Assembly: GCF_902506535.1 (NCBI RefSeq)
Contig: NZ_LR733827.1
Location: forward strand, 1,578,200-1,642,199
Origin: Pseudomonas sp. 8Z
GTDB taxonomy: Bacteria > Pseudomonadota > Gammaproteobacteria > Pseudomonadales > Pseudomonadaceae
Reading direction: 5' to 3'
Length of the DNA: 64,000 nt
This document shows, piece after piece, positions 60,259-64,000 of the stretch (position 1 is its first letter; the number at the start of each line of letters is the position of its first letter). Below the pieces are notes generated by a model that worked only from the letters and a program-made list of their open reading frames with translations, ran no database searches and was not told the origin of the DNA. The position numbers and the translations under genes are program-made.

Positions 60259-61698
60259 ATGTTTGGCCTAGAGGCGCTCGAACTTGCCCGTATTCAATTT
60301 GCCTTCACCATTTCCTTCCACATCATCTTCCCGGCCATCACCATCGGGCTGGCCAGTTACCTGGCCGTACTCGAAGGCCTGTGGCTGAAAACCAGCAATA
60401 CGGTGTACCGCGACCTCTACCACTTCTGGTCGAAGATCTTCGCGGTCAACTTCGGCATGGGCGTGGTTTCCGGCCTGGTCATGGCTTACCAGTTCGGCAC
60501 CAACTGGAGCGCGTTTTCCGACTTCGCCGGGGCGGTCACCGGGCCGCTGCTGACTTACGAGGTGCTCACTGCGTTCTTCCTCGAAGCGGGCTTTCTCGGC
60601 GTCATGCTGTTTGGCTGGAATCGCGTCGGGCCGGGGCTGCACTTCTTTTCCACGGTGATGGTGGCCATCGGCACGCTGATTTCCACCTTCTGGATTCTCG
60701 CCTCCAATAGCTGGATGCACACGCCGCAGGGCTTCGAGATCGTCGATGGGCGAGTGATCCCGGTGGACTGGTTCGCCGTGGTTTTCAATCCTTCGTTCCC
60801 CTATCGCCTGGCGCACATGGCCACAGCGGCGTTTCTTGCCACCGCCTTCTTCGTCGGTGCTTCGGCGGCCTGGCATCTGCTGCGCGGGCGCGACAATCCG
60901 GCGATCCGCAAGATGCTGTCGATGTCCTTGTGGATGGCGTTGATCGTCGCCCCTGTGCAGGCCTTCATCGGCGACCTGCATGGTCTGAATACGCTGAAGT
61001 ACCAGCCGGCCAAGATCGCCGCGATGGAAGGCCACTGGGAGAACGTCGGTGACGAGCCGACGCCGTTGATCCTCTTCGGCTGGCCGGACATGCAGCGCGA
61101 GGAAACCCGCTTCAAGGTGGAGATTCCCGGCCTGGCCAGCCTGATCCTGACGCACAGTCTGGATAAGCAGGTGCCTGCACTCAAGGAGTTCGCTCCCGAG
61201 GATCGGCCCAACTCAACGGTGGTGTTCTGGACGTTCCGCATCATGGTCGCCATGGGCCTGCTGATGATTCTGGTGGGCATCTGGGGCACCTGGCTGCGTC
61301 GAGGTGATCGCTTGTACCGCTCGCGTGCGTTCTTGCGCGTGGCACTGCTGATGGGGCCGAGCGGGATCATCGCCATCCTCGCCGGCTGGTACACCACCGA
61401 GATAGGTCGTCAACCATGGATCGTGCATGGCCTGATGCGAACCGCCGATGCCGCATCCGGGCATAGTGCAACGCAGCTTGGCATCACGCTGGTGCTATTT
61501 GTGGTGGTCTATTTCCTGCTGTTCGGTGCCGGTATCGGCTACATGCTGCGCCTGGTGCGCAAGGGGCCGCAGATCGACGAGGGCAAGGCCGTCTCGGCAG
61601 GCGGCCCAGGCCAGCCACGCACGCCGGCGCGGCCGCTGTCGGCGGCCTCAGAGGGCGTGGACGAAGGTGAAACCGACAGCTTGCAGCCGAGGAACTGA
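60259..61698 (+). CDS. cioA: cyanide-insensitive (bd-type) quinol oxidase subunit I
   Basis: The 479-residue haem subunit oxidises ubiquinol and passes electrons to oxygen. It starts MFGLEALELARIQFAFTISF with the first haem-ligand His in the segment FHIIFPAITIG, has the conserved EVLTAFFLEAGFLGVMLFGW, and SNSWMHTPQGFEIVDGRVIP with a short Q-loop, the feature of the Cio type. The ATG at 60259 fits the first membrane segment; a frame to 60004 has no such start. It is followed by cioB with a 2-base gap. Confidence 0.95.
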   Translation: MFGLEALELARIQFAFTISFHIIFPAITIGLASYLAVLEGLWLKTSNTVYRDLYHFWSKIFAVNFGMGVVSGLVMAYQFGTNWSAFSDFAGAVTGPLLTYEVLTAFFLEAGFLGVMLFGWNRVGPGLHFFSTVMVAIGTLISTFWILASNSWMHTPQGFEIVDGRVIPVDWFAVVFNPSFPYRLAHMATAAFLATAFFVGASAAWHLLRGRDNPAIRKMLSMSLWMALIVAPVQAFIGDLHGLNTLKYQPAKIAAMEGHWENVGDEPTPLILFGWPDMQREETRFKVEIPGLASLILTHSLDKQVPALKEFAPEDRPNSTVVFWTFRIMVAMGLLMILVGIWGTWLRRGDRLYRSRAFLRVALLMGPSGIIAILAGWYTTEIGRQPWIVHGLMRTADAASGHSATQLGITLVLFVVVYFLLFGAGIGYMLRLVRKGPQIDEGKAVSAGGPGQPRTPARPLSAASEGVDEGETDSLQPRN

Positions 61699-61700
61699 AC

Positions 61701-62708
61701 ATGGGTATCGATCTTGCGCTGATTTGGGCAGTGATCATCGCCTTCGGGGTGATGATGTACGTGGTGATGGACGGCTTCGATCTGGGCATCGGCATCCTCT
61801 TTCCCTGCGTTCATGACAAGGGCGAGCGCGACGTGATGATGAACACCGTGGCGCCGGTGTGGGACGGCAACGAAACCTGGCTGGTGCTCGGTGGCGCAGC
61901 GCTGTTCGGCGCCTTCCCGCTGGCCTACGCGGTGGTACTCGATGCCTTGTACCTGCCGCTGATTTTGATGCTGCTGGGGCTGATCTTCCGCGGTGTGGCC
62001 TTTGAGTTTCGCTTCAAGGCTCAGGAGCACAGGCGCCACCTGTGGGACAAGGCGTTTATCGGTGGCTCACTGACCGCCACGTTTTTCCAGGGTGTCGCGC
62101 TGGGCGCGTATATCGACGGTTTCGAAGTGGTCAATCGGCGTTTCGCCGGTGGTGCCTTCGACTGGCTGACGCCATTCTCGGTGTTCTGCGGCGTGGCGCT
62201 GATCGCGGCTTATGCACTGCTCGGCTGCACCTGGCTGATCATGAAAACCGAAGGGCGCTTGCAGCAACAGATGCACGATTTGGCGCGGCCATTGGTGCTG
62301 GTATTGCTGGGAGTGACCGCTATCGTCAGCCTGTGGACGCCCTTCGCCCACCCGGACATCGCCGAACGCTGGTTCAGCCTGCCCAACCTGTTCTGGTTCA
62401 TGCCGGTGCCGGTACTGGTGCTGCTGTGCACCTGGGCGCTGCTCAAGGCGGTGGCGAACAATGCCCACTACGCGCCGTTCATCCTCACTCTGGCACTGAT
62501 CTTCCTCGGCTACAGCGGCCTGGGCATCAGCCTGTGGCCGAACGTGATCCCGCCAGCCATCAGTATCTGGGACGCTGCCGCGCCGCCGCAGAGCCAGGGC
62601 TTCATGCTGGTCGGTGCGCTGTTCATCATCCCCTTCATCCTTATGTACACCGCCTGGAGCTATTACGTGTTTAGAGGCAAGGTGACGGTGGATGACGGCT
62701 ACCACTAA
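61701..62708 (+). CDS. cioB: cyanide-insensitive quinol oxidase subunit II
   Basis: The 335-residue membrane partner has the family motif MDGFDLGIGILFP near the start, GNETWLVLGGAALFGAFPLA, and FRFKAQEHRRHLWD. It has eight or nine hydrophobic segments. It is coupled to cioA and followed after 10 bases by a DUF2474 micro-protein, so the three are one operon. Confidence 0.96.
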   Translation: MGIDLALIWAVIIAFGVMMYVVMDGFDLGIGILFPCVHDKGERDVMMNTVAPVWDGNETWLVLGGAALFGAFPLAYAVVLDALYLPLILMLLGLIFRGVAFEFRFKAQEHRRHLWDKAFIGGSLTATFFQGVALGAYIDGFEVVNRRFAGGAFDWLTPFSVFCGVALIAAYALLGCTWLIMKTEGRLQQQMHDLARPLVLVLLGVTAIVSLWTPFAHPDIAERWFSLPNLFWFMPVPVLVLLCTWALLKAVANNAHYAPFILTLALIFLGYSGLGISLWPNVIPPAISIWDAAAPPQSQGFMLVGALFIIPFILMYTAWSYYVFRGKVTVDDGYH

Positions 62709-62718
62709 GGAAGCGGCC

Positions 62719-62865
62719 ATGACCGAGAGCGAAGAGAAGAAACCGCTGTGGCAGCGCCTGGGTTGGCTGGTGCTGATCTGGGGCTGCAGCGTCGCCACGC
62801 TGGGTATCGTTGCCTGGCTGCTGCGCTTGTTCATGAGCGCAGCGGGATTAGGCACACCGGCTTGA
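62719..62865 (+). CDS. DUF2474 micro-protein
   Basis: The 48-residue protein reads MTESEEKKPLWQRLGWLVLI, then a single membrane segment. DUF2474 genes are found next to bd-type oxidases and resemble the small CydX/CbdX subunits in position and size. It may stabilise the Cio complex; this is inferred. The ribosome site AAGGAAGC lies just before the ATG. Confidence 0.85.
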   Translation: MTESEEKKPLWQRLGWLVLIWGCSVATLGIVAWLLRLFMSAAGLGTPA

Positions 62866-62965
62866 GGTTGGAGATCGACCGCAGGCGCGCCCATGGCCGC
62901 GCTCATTTGTAAATCATTTGCGTTTGTACTATTTTCTCGTGTTTTCCCGGCACCGAGAGCCGCCC

Positions 62966-63466
62966 GTGTCCACCCCTGTCGATCCTCCGCCGCCCGAAGA
63001 GTTGTTCCGGCGTCATTCGTCGGAGCTGCTGCGTTTCTTCACCCGGCAGACACGTTGCTGCGAGCTTGCTGCCGACCTGCGCCAGGAAACCTGGCTGCGC
63101 CTGCAAGGTCGTCCGGCGGGGGAAATCGGCAATGTACGCGCCTTCCTCTACCGCATTGCGCGTAATCTGCTCATCGACCACCACCGCCAGCAGCAGGCTC
63201 GTCCGCAATTGGCGCAGCTCGATGAGGCGCTAGAAAGCGAACTACCTGAACCCGAGCGTGCCACTGAAGACAGTCGGCGTCTGGCCCGATTGCAGACCTT
63301 GATGCACGAGTTGCCTGAGCACCTGCGTCAGGCGCTGCTGTGGAATCGTCTAGATGGCCTCACCCAGCGTGAAATCGGCGAGCGCCTAGGTGTCTCGGAA
63401 AGTATGGCCGGACGCTATATCCTCAAGGCCCTCGAATATTGTCAGGAACGCATGGATGACCTGTGA
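62966..63466 (+). CDS. FecI-type ECF sigma factor
   Basis: The 166-residue protein has the sigma-2 region CELAADLRQETWLRLQG and RAFLYRIARNLLIDHHRQQQ, and sigma-4 EHLRQALLWNRLDGLTQREIG and LGVSESMAGRYILKAL. It is of the iron-uptake (FecI) kind, activated by its paired FecR and a TonB receptor. The GTG at 62966 gives VSTPVDPPPPEELFRRH with GAGAG upstream; a TTG at 62918 would add 16 residues. The stop lies inside the fecR start. Confidence 0.9.
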   Translation: MSTPVDPPPPEELFRRHSSELLRFFTRQTRCCELAADLRQETWLRLQGRPAGEIGNVRAFLYRIARNLLIDHHRQQQARPQLAQLDEALESELPEPERATEDSRRLARLQTLMHELPEHLRQALLWNRLDGLTQREIGERLGVSESMAGRYILKALEYCQERMDDL

Positions 63467-64000
63467 GGCAGATTTGCGCAGCCAGGCTCGGGAGTGGCTG
63501 GTACTGCTGAACTCCGGGCGCGCCAGCGCGGACGATCATGTGGCTGTCGAGCGCTGGCGTCAGACCAGTACCGAGCACGCCAGTGCATTGGCCGAGGCGG
63601 AGCGCTTGTGGGCGCTGCTTGGCCAGGTCGAACGACCGACCGCCGTTGTACAGCCCCCGGCGCGTCGCAAGCGGCGCTGGCCACTACCCCTGGCGACGGC
63701 CGCCTGCCTGCTGCTTGCCCTGTGGATGGCACCGCCGGGCTGGCATGCCGATGTACGCACCGAGGCGGGAGAGCGGCGTGAAGTGACGCTCGAAGACGGC
63801 TCGCATCTACATCTCAATGGCGCGACAGCCCTGGACTGGGATGCCAACGCCGACGGCCTGCGCCGGGTGCGCCTGTATCGTGGCCAGGTGGATTTCCAGG
63901 TGGCGGCCGATGCTGCGCATCCCTTCGTGATCGATGCCGGTGCTGCACGCATCCGCGTCACGGGTACCCGCTTCGACGTCAACCTGCTGGACGAACAGGT
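63456..64000 (+). CDS. FecR-type anti-sigma/sigma regulator (cut by the window edge)
   Basis: The frame starts at ATG 63456 (MTCEADLRSQAREWLVLLNS), overlaps fecI by 11 bases, and is open to the right edge, so the C-terminal part is missing. The N-terminus has a cytosolic helical domain (WLVLLNSGRASADDHVAVER), then a membrane anchor (WPLPLATAACLLLALWM) and the periplasmic FecR domain (VTLEDGSHLHLNGATALDWD, LYRGQVDFQVAADAAHPFVI). A TonB-dependent receptor gene is expected beyond the edge. Confidence 0.92.
   Translation, partial: MTCEADLRSQAREWLVLLNSGRASADDHVAVERWRQTSTEHASALAEAERLWALLGQVERPTAVVQPPARRKRRWPLPLATAACLLLALWMAPPGWHADVRTEAGERREVTLEDGSHLHLNGATALDWDANADGLRRVRLYRGQVDFQVAADAAHPFVIDAGAARIRVTGTRFDVNLLDEQ

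Noticed and set aside
1..64000. tRNA/rRNA genes, CRISPR arrays, prophage and intact IS elements
   Set aside because: No cloverleaf-like segment with CCA-type ends, no regular spaced direct repeats and no DDE transposase or phage genes were seen. The only transposase-like gene is the RAYT.

Overview
The window looks like a Pseudomonas chromosome. It is GC-rich throughout and carries a wsp surface-sensing cluster. The nusB/rib/thiL/pgpA/nrdR block, the dxs-ispA-xseB block and speA next to the SUI1-family gene are in the order I recall from P. aeruginosa. No rRNA, tRNA, CRISPR array, prophage or IS element was seen.

Region 1 (1-4.3 kb): end of a Wsp chemosensory operon (wspD tail, wspE, wspF, wspR), which makes c-di-GMP. 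Region 2 (4.5-26.4 kb): a catabolic supercluster for quinate/shikimate and protocatechuate. It holds a catabolic aroQ-aroE pair, a TetR regulator, the fused 3-dehydroshikimate dehydratase quiC, a DMT transporter, a tripartite tricarboxylate transporter (TTT: tctB-tctA-tctC) with an OprD-type porin, and all pca genes (pcaIJF, pcaBDC, pcaGH) with regulators pcaR and pcaQ. Together these would bring in an aromatic or hydroaromatic acid, convert dehydroquinate or shikimate to protocatechuate, cleave the ring, and feed succinyl-CoA and acetyl-CoA to the TCA cycle. The promoter regions carry readable operators: PcaR-type boxes before pcaI, pcaR, quiC and the transporter genes; a PcaQ box before pcaHG; and a second palindrome, ACNAACCRGTTNGT, before aroQ, quiC and the transporter genes.

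Region 3 (26.7-32.2 kb): xseB-ispA, an epoxide hydrolase-like gene, dxs, then a chemoreceptor gene broken by several frameshifts. Region 4 (32.2-41.2 kb, minus strand): nrdR-ribD, an FMN riboswitch, then ribE-ribBA-ribH-nusB-thiL-pgpA, two periplasmic proteins, ribA and a small membrane protein. Region 5 (41.3-49.0 kb): a lipoprotein, a methyltransferase, a thioredoxin-TPR chaperone (CnoX), a SUI1 factor, speA, a DUF2214 membrane protein, a GAF-GGDEF cyclase and a MATE exporter.

Region 6 (49.1-57.0 kb): a bacterial alpha-2-macroglobulin and its usual partner pbpC. They are separated here by a REP-associated tyrosine transposase (RAYT) gene that is frameshifted and flanked by inverted REP palindromes. 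Region 7 (57.1-64 kb): a GNAT acetyltransferase, two DUF4136 lipoproteins, cmoM, a MazG-like pyrophosphohydrolase, the cyanide-insensitive oxidase operon cioAB with a DUF2474 micro-protein behind an ANR-type box, and a FecI/FecR pair cut by the right edge.

Most genes belong to known families. The least described material is the regulatory wiring and transporter content of Region 2, and the broken RAYT element inside the alpha-2-macroglobulin/pbpC pair.
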